A stretch of DNA of 64,000 bases from Myxococcales bacterium (GCA_013298625.1 JAAFIF010000020.1:47367-111366); one strand, 5' to 3'. Numbered from the stretch's first letter, positions 26,579-35,509 are shown. Notes: generated by a model not told the origin, from the letters alone. Program-made: numbers and translations.

Positions 26579-27061
26579 TCAACTCGCGGGGAATTTTACA
26601 GACACCACGGCGAACTCCACCTCGTTGCCGTCCGGCCGCTTGAAGACAAACGAGTCCCCCGCGCGCTTGTGCATCATCGCGCGGCCGAGCGGGCTCTTCC
26701 ACGAGATGCGCCCCTCGGAGGGCTCGCTCTCGTCTTCGCCGACGAGCTGCCACGTCTTGCTCTTGCCGTCTTCGTCTTCGAGCGTCGCGATCGCGCCGAA
26801 CATGATCTTGTCGCCCGTCTGCGTGGTCGGGTCGATCACCTGCGCGTTCTTCAATCGTTGATCGAGAAAGCGCAGCCGAGAGTCGATCTCGCGCAGCCGC
26901 TTCTTGCCGTAGATGTACTCGGCGTTCTCCGAGCGATCGCCCTGCGCCGCGGCGTCGGCGACCTCGCGCACGACCCTCGGGCGCTCGACCTTCAAGAGCC
27001 GCTCGGACTCGTCGACGAGCTTCTGGTGGCCCGCGGGGGTCATGTAATTGCTGCGTTCCAT
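26579..27061 (-). CDS. greB: Transcription elongation factor, GreB-type
   Basis: This 160-aa protein has the Gre coiled-coil domain with acidic tip residues in GDRSENAEYIYGKKRLREID (D42 and E45), followed by the C-terminal FKBP-like domain (ISWKSPLGRAMMHKRAGDS). The YIYGKKRLREIDSRLRFL sequence is the GreB rather than the GreA form. It rescues backtracked RNA polymerase by stimulating transcript cleavage. The start MERSNYMTPAG lies 20 bp from the divergent start of the next gene, so their promoters must overlap with the coding ends. The gre assignment is firm; the GreA/GreB split is slightly less so. Confidence 0.92.
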   Translation of the reverse strand: MERSNYMTPAGHQKLVDESERLLKVERPRVVREVADAAAQGDRSENAEYIYGKKRLREIDSRLRFLDQRLKNAQVIDPTTQTGDKIMFGAIATLEDEDGKSKTWQLVGEDESEPSEGRISWKSPLGRAMMHKRAGDSFVFKRPDGNEVEFAVVSVKFPAS

Positions 27062-27081
27062 TCGCGGCGTAGTATGCCCGA

Positions 27082-28179
27082 GTGACTGTGTTGCAACGCT
27101 CGTCTTTCTCTCGCGCGATGATCGCTCTCGCGTGCGCTTCGGTGTCCCTCGGCGCGCAAGGGTGCGCCACGCTTCGGGTGGATGTCCTTCGTCAGTCCGC
27201 CGCGCGCCCCAGCCAGGTCGCCGCGTACTTCACCATCGAGCGCATCGCCTCGCGGCAAGCGGTCGGCGGCCTGCCCGCTGAGCGCTTCTCGGTCTTCGAA
27301 GACGGCACCGCGGTCCCTCCGCTCGAAGCGCGGCTCACGCTGCTCGACCCCACGACGGTCGCCGCGCACTACACGATTGTGCTCGTCGACGCGGGCGGCG
27401 CTGCGGTGCGCGCCGGGCTCATGCCATCGATCACCGAGGGCGTGCGCTCGTTCGTCGAGCGCTCGGGAGACCGGCAGCGCATCGCCGTGTATGCGTTCGA
27501 CGGCGAGTCCGTCCCGAGGCTCATCGCTGCCCGCGCGCCAGCGGCGCAGGTCGCCCCGCAGCTCGCGCAGCTCGCGACGATCGAGCCCCGCGACTCGTCC
27601 ACCAACCTCAACGGCGCGGTCGTGTGGGGACTGCAGCAGCTCGATCGCGAGCTCGCCGCCTCGACGCAGCCGCTCAAATTCGGGACGCTCGTGGTGTTCA
27701 CCGCGACGCGCGACATCGCCAACCGCGTGACGGCGCTCTCGCTCAACGACGCGGTCACGACGACGCAGCACGAGGTGTACGCCGCGGGCGTCGGGCGCGA
27801 CGTGGACGCTCGCTTGCTCTCGTCCATCGGGCGGACGCAGAGCTTCTACGACGCCAACCCCGCCTCCGCGCGCGTGGTGTTCGACCGCGCTGCTGACCGC
27901 GTCGCCGCCCGCGCCGCGCGACACTATTTCCTCTCGTATTGCTCGCCGTTGCGCGCGGATCGTCACCGCATCCGCGTCGAGGCGCGCGAGGACGGAGGAG
28001 GCTTCGGCAACGCCGAGTTCGACGTGGACGCCACGGGCTTTCGCGCGGGCTGCGACCCGAGCGCCACGCCGATGTGGGGGCAGCGCGCAGAGCCTGCTGC
28101 CCCGCAGCCGACGCCGACGGACACGACGGTCCCGAGCGCGACCGAGCCCGCAGCCAACGCTGCTCCCGCGGCGCAGTGA
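27082..28179 (+). CDS. VWA-like domain lipoprotein
   Basis: The frame opens at GTG 27082 (365 aa), but the more convincing start may be ATG 27118, giving MIALACASVSLGAQGCATL with a possible lipobox. The region YTIVLVDAGGAAVRAGLM, followed by a helix VRSFVERSGDRQRIAVYAF and later TLVVFTATRDIANRVTA, follows the order of a von Willebrand A fold. The first metal-site motif (DxSxS) is altered to DAGGA, so metal binding is doubtful. The C-terminus is Pro/Ala/Thr-rich. Function is unknown; an envelope protein is likely. Confidence 0.68.
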   Translation: MTVLQRSSFSRAMIALACASVSLGAQGCATLRVDVLRQSAARPSQVAAYFTIERIASRQAVGGLPAERFSVFEDGTAVPPLEARLTLLDPTTVAAHYTIVLVDAGGAAVRAGLMPSITEGVRSFVERSGDRQRIAVYAFDGESVPRLIAARAPAAQVAPQLAQLATIEPRDSSTNLNGAVVWGLQQLDRELAASTQPLKFGTLVVFTATRDIANRVTALSLNDAVTTTQHEVYAAGVGRDVDARLLSSIGRTQSFYDANPASARVVFDRAADRVAARAARHYFLSYCSPLRADRHRIRVEAREDGGGFGNAEFDVDATGFRAGCDPSATPMWGQRAEPAAPQPTPTDTTVPSATEPAANAAPAAQ

Positions 28180-28227
28180 CGCACGGTCCGCATGGCGCTG
28201 CGTCGCTCGCTGGGTGAAACTCCAGGG

Positions 28228-29619
28228 ATGCGACTCGCCGCTTGCGCTTGTGTGTCCCTCGTCGTCGCGGGCTGCAGCTTGACGGGAGAGCCGCGATTTC
28301 GCAGGCCGATCGAGGTTGCTGGCGCGGACGGCGCGGCGGTGATGGACGCGGCGCTCGGCGACGGCAGCGCGCAGCCCGACGTGGTGATCGAGCCCGATGG
28401 CGCGATCGAGGACGTCCCGGTTTCGCAGCCCGACGTGGAGATCGAGCCCGACGCGGGCGTGGTGTGCCCCTCGGGCGAGACCCAATGCGACGGGGTGTGC
28501 GTCACGGTCACGAACAACACTACGCACTGCAATGGCTGCGGAATCGGCTGCGTCGCGCCCGCCAACGCAGCGCCCACTTGCCGCAGCGGCGCGTGCGGAT
28601 TCGAGTGCCTCCCTGGGTGGGAGAACTGCAACGCGCTCGCGGGCGACGGCTGCGAGGCGAGGTTGGGCACCGATGCGCACTGCGCGCGATGCAACGATCG
28701 GTGCATGGGAACGGCGCACGCGCCGAGTCGCTGCAACCTCAGCGGGGTTTGCGTTCAGTCTTGTGAGCCTGGCTGGATGAACTGCAACGGAGACTGGCGC
28801 GATGGCTGCGAGGTCCCGCTCGGCACGCTCGCGAACTGCAGGACTTGCGGCGAAGTCTGCGCAGCGGGTACGCGCTGCAGCGCTGTTGGATGTGTCGTGA
28901 ACTGCCCGATGGGGCAAACGGTGTGTGGCGCGACCTGCTTCGACACGAACAGCTCCCCGGCTCACTGTGGCGGATGCGGTATGGCGTGCCCTGCTCCACC
29001 GAACGCAGCGCCGCGGTGCGCGATGGCAGTCTGCTCATCGGAGTGCCTGTCGGGCTGGGGCAACTGCGACATGAACGCCAGCAATGGCTGCGAAACTCCG
29101 ACGGGCGCGAACGTGATGCACTGCGGTCGCTGCAGCAATCCGTGCGCTGGCGCCCCCAACGCGCGTCCTGTGTGCAACGCGGGGGTGTGCGGGCTCGAGT
29201 GCAACCGTGGTTGGGCGAACTGCGACGGAAATCCCACCAATGGCTGCGAGACGTTGCTCACGAGCAACAACAACTGCGGGGCGTGCGGTCGAAGCTGCAG
29301 CCTTCTGCAGATTTGCGAGGGCACAACGGAGCCGGCGCGGTGCGTAGGACGCACGCTCGGGCGCGATTGCCCCGTGCTCAATGTGTTCTCCGAGAAGGTG
29401 CAATGCGGCGCTGCGTGCTTCGACGTGCGCATCGACCCTGCGCACTGCGGCTCGTGCAGCACGTCGTGCACCCGCTCAGGAGGACTCGAGGCTGCGTGTC
29501 GCGACGGGCGTTGCGCGGTGTGCCCGATGGGGTCGACGCGTTGCCCGTCGACCGGGCAGTGTTGTCGCGGCGGCATCGGTCCGTGCTTGGGCACCTGCGT
29601 CGCGCCGACGATCTTGTGA
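28228..29619 (+). CDS. Cys-rich repeat lipoprotein (myxobacterial type)
   Basis: The ATG at 28228 gives MRLAACACVSLVVAGCSLTG, a lipobox ending near Cys16. An acidic tether with two PDV(V/E)IEPD copies follows. The rest of the 463 aa consists of about seven imperfect Cys-rich repeats of about 45-50 residues. Their pattern is roughly C-x3-C-x8-HCGxCGxxC-x5-A-x3-C-x3-C-x3-C-x2-GWxNC-x6-GCE. Such proteins are abundant in myxobacteria and often carry misleading automatic names. Dense disulphides suggest an extracellular rod or binding surface. Related repeats occur at 12021-14531 and 48079-50088. Confidence 0.85.
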   Translation: MRLAACACVSLVVAGCSLTGEPRFRRPIEVAGADGAAVMDAALGDGSAQPDVVIEPDGAIEDVPVSQPDVEIEPDAGVVCPSGETQCDGVCVTVTNNTTHCNGCGIGCVAPANAAPTCRSGACGFECLPGWENCNALAGDGCEARLGTDAHCARCNDRCMGTAHAPSRCNLSGVCVQSCEPGWMNCNGDWRDGCEVPLGTLANCRTCGEVCAAGTRCSAVGCVVNCPMGQTVCGATCFDTNSSPAHCGGCGMACPAPPNAAPRCAMAVCSSECLSGWGNCDMNASNGCETPTGANVMHCGRCSNPCAGAPNARPVCNAGVCGLECNRGWANCDGNPTNGCETLLTSNNNCGACGRSCSLLQICEGTTEPARCVGRTLGRDCPVLNVFSEKVQCGAACFDVRIDPAHCGSCSTSCTRSGGLEAACRDGRCAVCPMGSTRCPSTGQCCRGGIGPCLGTCVAPTIL

Positions 29620-30053
29620 TCCCCGCAGCGTTCACAACGGCGCTGAGTTGTGGTGCACTCGCGATCCGTCACGGCGCTCGCGGGTCGACGCGCCCATCTG
29701 CAACACCCACTAGAGACTCCGAGTCGAGAGCGTTCGAATCGATACAGCCTTCGTGCCTCGAGCACATGGACGTCGTCGCGACGTCCAGGACCTCGAAGTA
29801 GGTCGTTCATCGCAGGGTAGCCTGTTCTTGGCTGGCTTCGCCCGATGGTGATCGCCGACGTCGAGACCTCTGAGCAACCGACGCTGGACCGTCGATGGTC
29901 TCGACGTCGGCGATCACCATCGGGCGGCCAGCCTGTGAGGCTACCGATGCCCCAAGTGAGTTTGGTGTACTCGGCTCGAACGCTCTCGACTCGAATCTCT
30001 GGTGTGCACGTCCCGCGCGATAGCGGCCGCTTTGCTGCTACGATGCGAGCTGC
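29620..30053. other. Non-coding interval dominated by nested inverted repeats
   Basis: These 434 bp hold no credible gene. They contain an imperfect palindrome from about 29702 to 30009 (listed separately) and a stretch at 29620-29700 in which I see nothing recognisable. Confidence 0.6.
29702..30009. repeat. Large nested inverted-repeat element, MITE-like
   Basis: The outer arms are 29720-29737 and 29976-29993, a perfect 18 bp (CGAGTCGAGAGCGTTCGA and its complement). They are extended outward by AGAGA- and GCAACACC-like matches. The middle arms are GGTAGCCT 29816-29823 and AGGCTACC 29938-29945. The inner arms are 29841-29868 and 29897-29924, a perfect 28 bp with a 28-nt loop. The left half also holds a separate palindrome, GGACGTCG-TCG-CGACGTCC, at 29768-29786. 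There is no transposase inside. The terminal matches suggest a non-autonomous element or folded RNA; I found no clear target duplication. Confidence 0.7.
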
Positions 30054-30476
30054 ATGAGCGATGGGGTGATCGAAGCGGTCTCGCTGCACTGGTTCGTCGA
30101 TGACTTCGCCGGGCGCGAGGTGCTCGACCTCGCCTTGCGCTGGCTGCTCGTGACCGCGCCCGCAGTGTGCGCGACCGACGCGAACGGCCAGACCGTCGTG
30201 TACGCCGAGCGCGCCGCGCTCCCGCTCGAGCACGAGTGGATCAACGCGCGGTTCGCCTCGGGCCGGGTGCTGCGCGCGGCGACGCCGATCGACGTCGAGC
30301 GAAGCGTGTTCAACGAGCGGTTCGACGTTGTGACAGCGCTGCTTCGATCGACGTACTTCGGCGAGTCGACGCGCGTCGACCCAGGCAGCCCTGTCGGCGG
30401 ACCTGTCGGCGGCGGCGGCCAGGGCCCCGCAGAGGCACGTGTGTTCGCGTACGCGCCCGCGCGACGAAAGAGCTGA
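30054..30476 (+). CDS. Hypothetical protein
   Basis: This 140-aa protein starts at ATG 30054 as MSDGVIEAVSLHWFVDDFAG. It is soluble and has no signal peptide. The first 110 residues look globular, including VFNERFDVVTALLRSTYFGE. The tail is Gly/Pro-rich (GGPVGGGGQGPAE) and ends in ARRKS. I do not recognise a family. It converges with the diiron protein gene at 30484 across a 7-bp gap, and its promoter would have to lie within or beside the palindromic element to its left. Confidence 0.55.
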   Translation: MSDGVIEAVSLHWFVDDFAGREVLDLALRWLLVTAPAVCATDANGQTVVYAERAALPLEHEWINARFASGRVLRAATPIDVERSVFNERFDVVTALLRSTYFGESTRVDPGSPVGGPVGGGGQGPAEARVFAYAPARRKS

Positions 30477-30483
30477 CCGACGC

Positions 30484-31359
30484 TCAGCGCTGATCGAGCA
30501 CGGCGGCGGCTTCGTTGCGCAGCGCCCAGGCCTCGTTGGCGGCGAGCCCCAGCGAGCGGATTCCCGGAAGGATCACGGTGTCGAGCCGCTGGTACCACGC
30601 GCGGGCGTAGGTCTCTGGCGCGACGAGGCCGAGCTGATCGCCGCCGTCCGTGCGCGTCTTCGCTTCGGGCAGCGCGTCGCCGTCCTTGCGCATGCGCCGC
30701 CCGTGAATGCGATCGTAGTGCGCGAACGAGAACGCCAGGTCCGCGCTCAGCCACTCGCGCTGCTCTTCGTTGAGCGCAGGAACGATCTCTCGCGCTAGCG
30801 CCCACCCGAAGCGATCGTGCAGCACTTCGTCGCGGTAGAGCGTGTCGAGCACCTGCGAGACGCAAGGGTCTTCAGCGGCGTCGGCGAGCGCGCGCAGCAG
30901 CGCCACGCTGGCGCACTCGCCCACGCACATCATCGAGAGCGTCCATCGCGCGACGAAGAGCTCAGCGGAGAGGCCCTCGTCCGAGAAGCGCAGGTCCGCG
31001 CGCGAGACCGTGGCGTCTGCGGATCCGCCGAGGCGATCTGCGAGGTTGGCGCAGAGGTCGACGTGCCGCGCTTCGTCCGACAGCAAGCGCGAGGCCGCGC
31101 AGGACACCTCGAGGGGGAGGCCCGCCTCGGGCAGCCGCGCGATCAGCTCGCTGAACACGACCATCGATCGGTACTCGGCGACGACGCGGGCGCTCCACGC
31201 GCGGCGAAGCTCTTCGCGCACCGAGTCCGTGAGGCTGCCTGCGTCGAAGCGATCCCACGGCGGCACCGTGTGCGGGTCGTCGCAGTAGTGCCGGTGCATC
31301 GAGCGAAAGAGCGCTTCGTTGCTGCCGATGCGGACGCGCGCGGCGCTCATTGGGGTCAA
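30484..31359 (-). CDS. Ferritin-like diiron protein
   Basis: This 291-aa soluble helical protein has Glu/His patterns of a diiron four-helix bundle: VAEYRSMVVFSELIARL, SDEARHVDLCANLADRL, MMCVGECASVALLRAL and YRDEVLHDRFGWAL. The two ExxH pairs (EARH, DEVLH) and the other glutamates are spaced as in the ferritin-like oxidase/oxygenase superfamily. It is longer than bacterioferritins, so an oxygenase or oxidase is more likely than iron storage; the substrate is unknown. The start lies in an ATGA overlap with the stop of the preceding lipoprotein gene. Confidence 0.75.
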   Translation of the reverse strand: MTPMSAARVRIGSNEALFRSMHRHYCDDPHTVPPWDRFDAGSLTDSVREELRRAWSARVVAEYRSMVVFSELIARLPEAGLPLEVSCAASRLLSDEARHVDLCANLADRLGGSADATVSRADLRFSDEGLSAELFVARWTLSMMCVGECASVALLRALADAAEDPCVSQVLDTLYRDEVLHDRFGWALAREIVPALNEEQREWLSADLAFSFAHYDRIHGRRMRKDGDALPEAKTRTDGGDQLGLVAPETYARAWYQRLDTVILPGIRSLGLAANEAWALRNEAAAVLDQR

Positions 31360-31886
31360 CCGTTGCCCGGCGGCGTGCGGCGCTGCGAGGGCGCTGGGAG
31401 GTTGGGCGTCGGCACCGCTGCGTTGGCGGGGCGCTGCGGTTGCGGAGCGTTGACGGTCTGGCTGTTGGGCGTCGCGTTGATGACCTGGGGCGCTGCGGCG
31501 TCGTCCGCGCGCTGCGGCTGCGGGGCGTTGACGCTCTGGGTGTTGGGCGTCGCGTTGATGACCTGCGGCGCGGCGTCAGCGAGCTGAGCGACGGTGCCCG
31601 CTTCGGGGTGATTCGCCGGGAGATTTGCAGGCTCGTTGGTGTCCTGGCCCGGCGCAGAGCGGCCCTGCGGGAGGTTGGCGAGCTCTTGCGGCGTCGGCTG
31701 CGGCACGGGCGAGTTGGGGGTGGCGTGCACCGGCTCGTTGATCGTGTGCGGCATCGGGTTGTTGGGCGCCGAAGTGGGCGGCTCTTTCTTGCACGCGACC
31801 GCGCCGGAGGCGACCGTGGCGAGCGCTGCGGCAGCGATGTGCGCGCGGAGTTTGGCGAGGGTGTCGGGGTCGATCGGCGGGGTCAT
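31356..31886 (-). CDS. Pro/Asn/Ala-rich low-complexity lipoprotein
   Basis: This 176-aa protein has a hydrophobic segment IAAAALATVASGAVACKKE (lipobox-like Cys at 32) after a longer than usual n-region, MTPPIDPDTLAKLRAH. The mature part is almost entirely Pro, Asn, Ala, Gln and Thr. It includes an internal duplication, APQVINATPNTQSVNAPQPQ followed by APQVINATPNSQTVNAPQPQ. It is intrinsically disordered and may act as a flexible spacer. It is cotranscribed with the diiron protein through a 4-nt overlap. No function is known. Confidence 0.65.
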   Translation of the reverse strand: MTPPIDPDTLAKLRAHIAAAALATVASGAVACKKEPPTSAPNNPMPHTINEPVHATPNSPVPQPTPQELANLPQGRSAPGQDTNEPANLPANHPEAGTVAQLADAAPQVINATPNTQSVNAPQPQRADDAAAPQVINATPNSQTVNAPQPQRPANAAVPTPNLPAPSQRRTPPGNG

Positions 31887-31957
31887 TCGTTGGAGCCCGA
31901 GAGACTATCACCGCTTGCGGCGGCGGTCGCGGCCGGGCACCTTCGCGCGGCAATCTC

Positions 31958-32779
31958 ATGGAACGGAGCGGTGATTCGAGGCCGATCGGCGTGTTCGACT
32001 CGGGCCTCGGCGGGCTGACGGTGGTGCGCGCGATCCGCGAGCGCTTGCCGGGCGAAAACGTGGTGTACCTCGGGGACACGGCGAGGGTTCCGTACGGGAC
32101 TCGGTCGAGCGAGACGATCGTTCGGTACGCGCGCGCCTGCGGTCGATCGCTGGAGAAGCACGGGATCAAGATGCTGGTGGTGGCGTGCAACACGGTCTCG
32201 GCCGTGGCGCTCGACGTGCTGCGGGTCGACTTGGACATGCCCGTCCTCGGCGTGATCGAGCCCGGCGCCAACGCCGCCGTGGCCGCGACGCGAACCGGGC
32301 GCATCGGCGTGATCGGGACGGCCAGCACGGTCGCGAGCGGGGCGTATCCGAGAGCAGTCTCCGCCCGCGCGACGAAGGCCGAGGTGGTGAGCGTGGCGGC
32401 GCCGCTGCTCGTTCCGCTGGTCGAAGAGGGGTGGCTCGAGGGAGAGGTGCCGCGCCTGGTGGTCGAGCGGTACCTCGAAGCGCTGCGCGGCGCGTCCATC
32501 GATACGCTCGTCCTCGGCTGCACGCACTACCCCATGCTGCGCGCCATCATCGAGCAGGTCGCCGACCGCGTGCTGGGGACGCACGCGCGCGTCGTCGACT
32601 CGGCCGAGGCCACGGCCATCGAGCTCGAGCAGTTTCTCGCAGACAGATCGCTGCAAAACGCGCGCTCATCCAACGGAACGCTCGCGCTCACGGTCACCGA
32701 TCGCCCCCGCAGCTTCACCGAGGTCGCCGAGCGCTTCCTCGGACACGCAGTGGGCGAAGTCGAGGTCGTCGACCTGTAA
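31958..32779 (+). CDS. murI: Glutamate racemase
   Basis: This 273-aa enzyme converts L- to D-glutamate for peptidoglycan. N-terminal IGVFDSGLGGLTVVRAI contains the conserved DSG. The two catalytic cysteines lie in VVACNTVSA (C77) and VLGCTHYPML (C188, with H190). GDTARVPYG is also diagnostic. The length is normal for the family. The start at ATG 31958 follows a 71-bp gap from the divergent lipoprotein gene. It converges with the asparagine synthetase gene, with an 11-bp gap and a small dyad (AGGTCG/CGACCT) at its 3' end. Confidence 0.96.
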   Translation: MERSGDSRPIGVFDSGLGGLTVVRAIRERLPGENVVYLGDTARVPYGTRSSETIVRYARACGRSLEKHGIKMLVVACNTVSAVALDVLRVDLDMPVLGVIEPGANAAVAATRTGRIGVIGTASTVASGAYPRAVSARATKAEVVSVAAPLLVPLVEEGWLEGEVPRLVVERYLEALRGASIDTLVLGCTHYPMLRAIIEQVADRVLGTHARVVDSAEATAIELEQFLADRSLQNARSSNGTLALTVTDRPRSFTEVAERFLGHAVGEVEVVDL

Positions 32780-32790
32780 TCGCGCTGCCT

Positions 32791-34779
32791 CTACGCGCGC
32801 TGCTCGGCGCGCGCGACGGACTCGGCGCTCGGCGCCCGAACCTCGCTCGCCTTCGCGTCGCACAGCGTCCGCGAGATGAACAAATGGTGCCAGAGCTGGC
32901 ACGCGACCACCGCGGTGAGCGCTCCGTCCATCACGATCCGCCTGGGCGTCCGCAGCGGAAGCTTCTCTTGCCAGCGTCGCTCTCTCTCGACGTGGACCGG
33001 ATCGAAGAGCCCTGTCTCTCGCAGCGATCGCGGCGAGAGCAGCTGATCAACCCACGCGGGTCTCTGCGGGCCGAAGAGCACCGACGACAACGAGGCCCTG
33101 AACATGGTCTTGCGTCGCGCGGCCACCGTCGCAGGGAGGTGACGCTTCGCGACCTGCCGCAAGAGCCACTTCTCAGTGAGACCCTTGAGCTTGTACTCGG
33201 GCGCGATCGATCCGCAAAAATCCACGACTTCTTCGTCGAGAAACGGATAGCGCGCCTCGATGCCCGAGCGCATCGCCGCGCGGTCTCCCTTCGCCTGCAA
33301 CAGCAGCCCCGGCAGCATCAGCCTGTACTCGGTGTAGAGCGATCGGTTGAGCGGGTGCAGCGCGCGCAGCCGCGCGGGGTCGACGTCGATCTCGCTCCAC
33401 GGGTCGTGCCCAGCGAGCGTCGCGCGCAGCTCGCGCGAGTACAGGTCGGCGCGGGCGCGCGCGAAGGGCTCGTACACGTCGCACTGCGCGGTGCGCGCCG
33501 CCGCGAGCGGGCCCGAAGGCGCGCTCGCCTCGCCGCCGACCAGCGGAAACACGAGGCCCCGCGCGAGCTTCGACGGCAGCCCCGCGCCCCAGCGATCGAG
33601 CGCCGCCAGGCTCTTCTCGACGCGAAACCACAGGTACCCCGCGAGCGCCTCGTCCGCCCCTTCGCCGGTGAGCACGGCCTTGAATCCGTGTGCGCTCGCC
33701 CGGTGCGCGAGGCGAAGCAAGCACGCCGCAGAGGTGTCGATCACGGGCGCGTCCGCCGCGAGGTGCAGCGCTTCGAACGCGTCGGCCACGTCGCGCGGCG
33801 CCATGCGCACCACCGTGAGCTTCGAGCCCATCGCGCGCGCGGTCTGCGCGGCGAGCGCGCTCTCGTCGGTTCCGGTCTTGTCCGAGCCGACCTTGTCGAA
33901 GCCGACGGTGAAGGTGTCCGGCGCTCGGCCGAGCGCGCGGGTCGCGAGCGCGAGGACCGTGCTCGAGTCGACGCCGCCCGAGAGGTACGCAGCGACCGGA
34001 GCGTCCGCGTCGACGCGGCGGGCCACCGAGCGAGCGAGCAGCGCCTCGAGCTCGTCGACGAGCACCGACGGGTCCGTCTCGCGGCGCTCGCGCCCAGCCG
34101 GGGCGAACTCGAGCTCGCTGTGCCTGCGCACCACACGCGATCCGTCGCGAACGACCAGCGATTCTCCTGGCGCGATCGCGGTGATCCCCTCGAAGAACGA
34201 GCGCCGCGCGGGCGCCGAGAAGAACGCGAACAAGTGATCGATCGCCCGCGGGTCGACGGCGATCGGGAGCATCTGCGACGCAAGGAGCGCCTTCGGCTCG
34301 GAGGCCCAGAGCAGCCACTGGTCGACTTCGGCGACGTACAGCGGGCAGATGCCAGCGCGGTCGCGGGCGAGCACGAGCGTGCGGTCCCGCGCGTCCCACA
34401 GGCAGAGCGCGAACTGCCCGCGAGCGTGGTCGAACATCGATTCGCCGTGCGCTTCCCACAGGTGCGGCCACAGCTCGGTGTCGCAGCGAGAGCGCACGGC
34501 GTGTCCGCGGGCGATCAGCGATTCGCGCAGCGCGCGGCGCTCGAACAGCTCACCGTTGCAGCACGCGATCACGTCTCCGCGCTCGTTGCGGACCGGCTGC
34601 GCGCCGTGCTCGGGGTCGACCAGGGCCAGCCTGCGCGCGCCCATCGCCACGCCCGGCGCGCGGTAGTATCCCTCGCCGTCGGGCCCGCGGTGCTCGAGGG
34701 CGGCGGCCATGCGGGCGAGGGTCTGTGCCGAAAACAGGCGCCGACCGTGAAGGTCCAGGGCCCCGACGATGCCGCACAT
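32791..34779 (-). CDS. asnB: Asparagine synthetase (glutamine-hydrolysing), class II
   Basis: Start ATG 34779 gives MCGIVGALDL, where Cys2 becomes the N-terminal nucleophile of the glutaminase domain. RGPDG is at 31-35 and CNGELFERRALR at 74-85. The synthetase domain has the pyrophosphate loop SGGVDSST at 267-274, then GEGADEALAGY and GIEARYPFLDEEVVDF. At 662 aa it matches AsnB-type enzymes that amidate aspartate or, in some clusters, peptide substrates. The open frame extends past 34779, but that portion is not conserved. It is divergent from the FtsH-like operon, and no biosynthetic cluster is near, so housekeeping asparagine synthesis is most likely. Confidence 0.92.
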   Translation of the reverse strand: MCGIVGALDLHGRRLFSAQTLARMAAALEHRGPDGEGYYRAPGVAMGARRLALVDPEHGAQPVRNERGDVIACCNGELFERRALRESLIARGHAVRSRCDTELWPHLWEAHGESMFDHARGQFALCLWDARDRTLVLARDRAGICPLYVAEVDQWLLWASEPKALLASQMLPIAVDPRAIDHLFAFFSAPARRSFFEGITAIAPGESLVVRDGSRVVRRHSELEFAPAGRERRETDPSVLVDELEALLARSVARRVDADAPVAAYLSGGVDSSTVLALATRALGRAPDTFTVGFDKVGSDKTGTDESALAAQTARAMGSKLTVVRMAPRDVADAFEALHLAADAPVIDTSAACLLRLAHRASAHGFKAVLTGEGADEALAGYLWFRVEKSLAALDRWGAGLPSKLARGLVFPLVGGEASAPSGPLAAARTAQCDVYEPFARARADLYSRELRATLAGHDPWSEIDVDPARLRALHPLNRSLYTEYRLMLPGLLLQAKGDRAAMRSGIEARYPFLDEEVVDFCGSIAPEYKLKGLTEKWLLRQVAKRHLPATVAARRKTMFRASLSSVLFGPQRPAWVDQLLSPRSLRETGLFDPVHVERERRWQEKLPLRTPRRIVMDGALTAVVACQLWHHLFISRTLCDAKASEVRAPSAESVARAEQRA

Positions 34780-34987
34780 GCGCGACGTCCCTATCAGAAA
34801 CCAAGCGAGCTGGCATCGCGCGTCCGTCTGGCCATCACGCGCGCGAAGCCTATTTTCGCGGCCTGTTCGCCGGCGCAAACGTTGGCACACCCCGCGCACC
34901 GTTGGCACGATGAGTGGATCGCTCGGCGAGGCGCGTCCTGGCTCAGAGTGCTTGCTCGGTTCTTTGTGGCATGCTTGCCGACCACCG

Positions 34988-35509
34988 ATGAGCCGCGGAT
35001 ACGTCGTCAACTGGGTCACCGTACGCAACACCATCAACGCAGGCGACAAGGTCGAGATCGACGTCGAGCTGCTAGGGATCATCGCCGAGGGCGACATGAA
35101 CTCCCTGTTGCAGCAAGAGCTCGCGCAAGACGGATGGAAGCGCGAGTCCGACGGGACGATGGTCCTCGAGAAGGACGGCGTGCGCGCGGCGCTCGACAGC
35201 GAGTGCAAGAAGATCACCGTGACGCTGAGCAAGAAGCGCGAGGTGATGGCCCGCGGCGTGTCCGATCAGGACGCGAAGAACGCGCTCTCGGGCGTGGCGG
35301 CGGCCGCTGAAGAAGCGCTGAAGAAAGAGCTCGTCAAGGAGCTGACCAAGGTCGAAGGCGACGTGCGCGCGGGCGTCGACAAGGCGATCCAGCGCGTCTA
35401 CGTCGAGGCGCTGAAGAAGAAGGCCGCGTCGATCGGGACGATCGAGGGCATGCAAGAGAGCCGACGCGAAGACGGCGAGTACGAGATCACCATTCGGGTG
35501 CGCACGTGA
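34988..35509 (+). CDS. Partner protein of an FtsH-like operon (DUF1257-like?)
   Basis: This 173-aa soluble protein begins MSRGYVVNWVTVRNTINAGD. It has an N-terminal alpha/beta part with alternating strands (KVEIDVELLGI, VRAALDSECKKITVTLSKKR), then a long charged helical region rich in Ala/Lys/Glu (about 90-150) and a terminal strand [10 protein letters not shown]. Its small-domain style and its place beside an M41/AAA+ protease recall the DUF1257-like partners seen with AAA proteins in other bacteria, but I cannot confirm homology. Its stop overlaps the GTG start of the protease gene (GTGA at 35506-35509), so translation is coupled and a physical complex is plausible. Confidence 0.72.
   Translation: MSRGYVVNWVTVRNTINAGDKVEIDVELLGIIAEGDMNSLLQQELAQDGWKRESDGTMVLEKDGVRAALDSECKKITVTLSKKREVMARGVSDQDAKNALSGVAAAAEEALKKELVKELTKVEGDVRAGVDKAIQRVYVEALKKKAASIGTIEGMQESRREDGEYEITIRVRT

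Noticed and set aside
29620..30053. A retron or similar reverse-transcribed RNA at the 29.8-kb palindrome
   Set aside because: No reverse transcriptase gene is near, and the neighbouring 140-aa protein shows none of its motifs.
34881..34908. A sigma-54 promoter upstream of the FtsH-like operon
   Set aside because: Only the -24 half is good; neither box has a proper TTGC at the -12 position, so it is left as an observation and not annotated.
32185..35310. A very long (over 1000 codon) open frame on the plus strand over asnB
   Set aside because: It runs antisense to a textbook asparagine synthetase and has low-complexity Arg-rich sequence; it also crosses unrelated genes.
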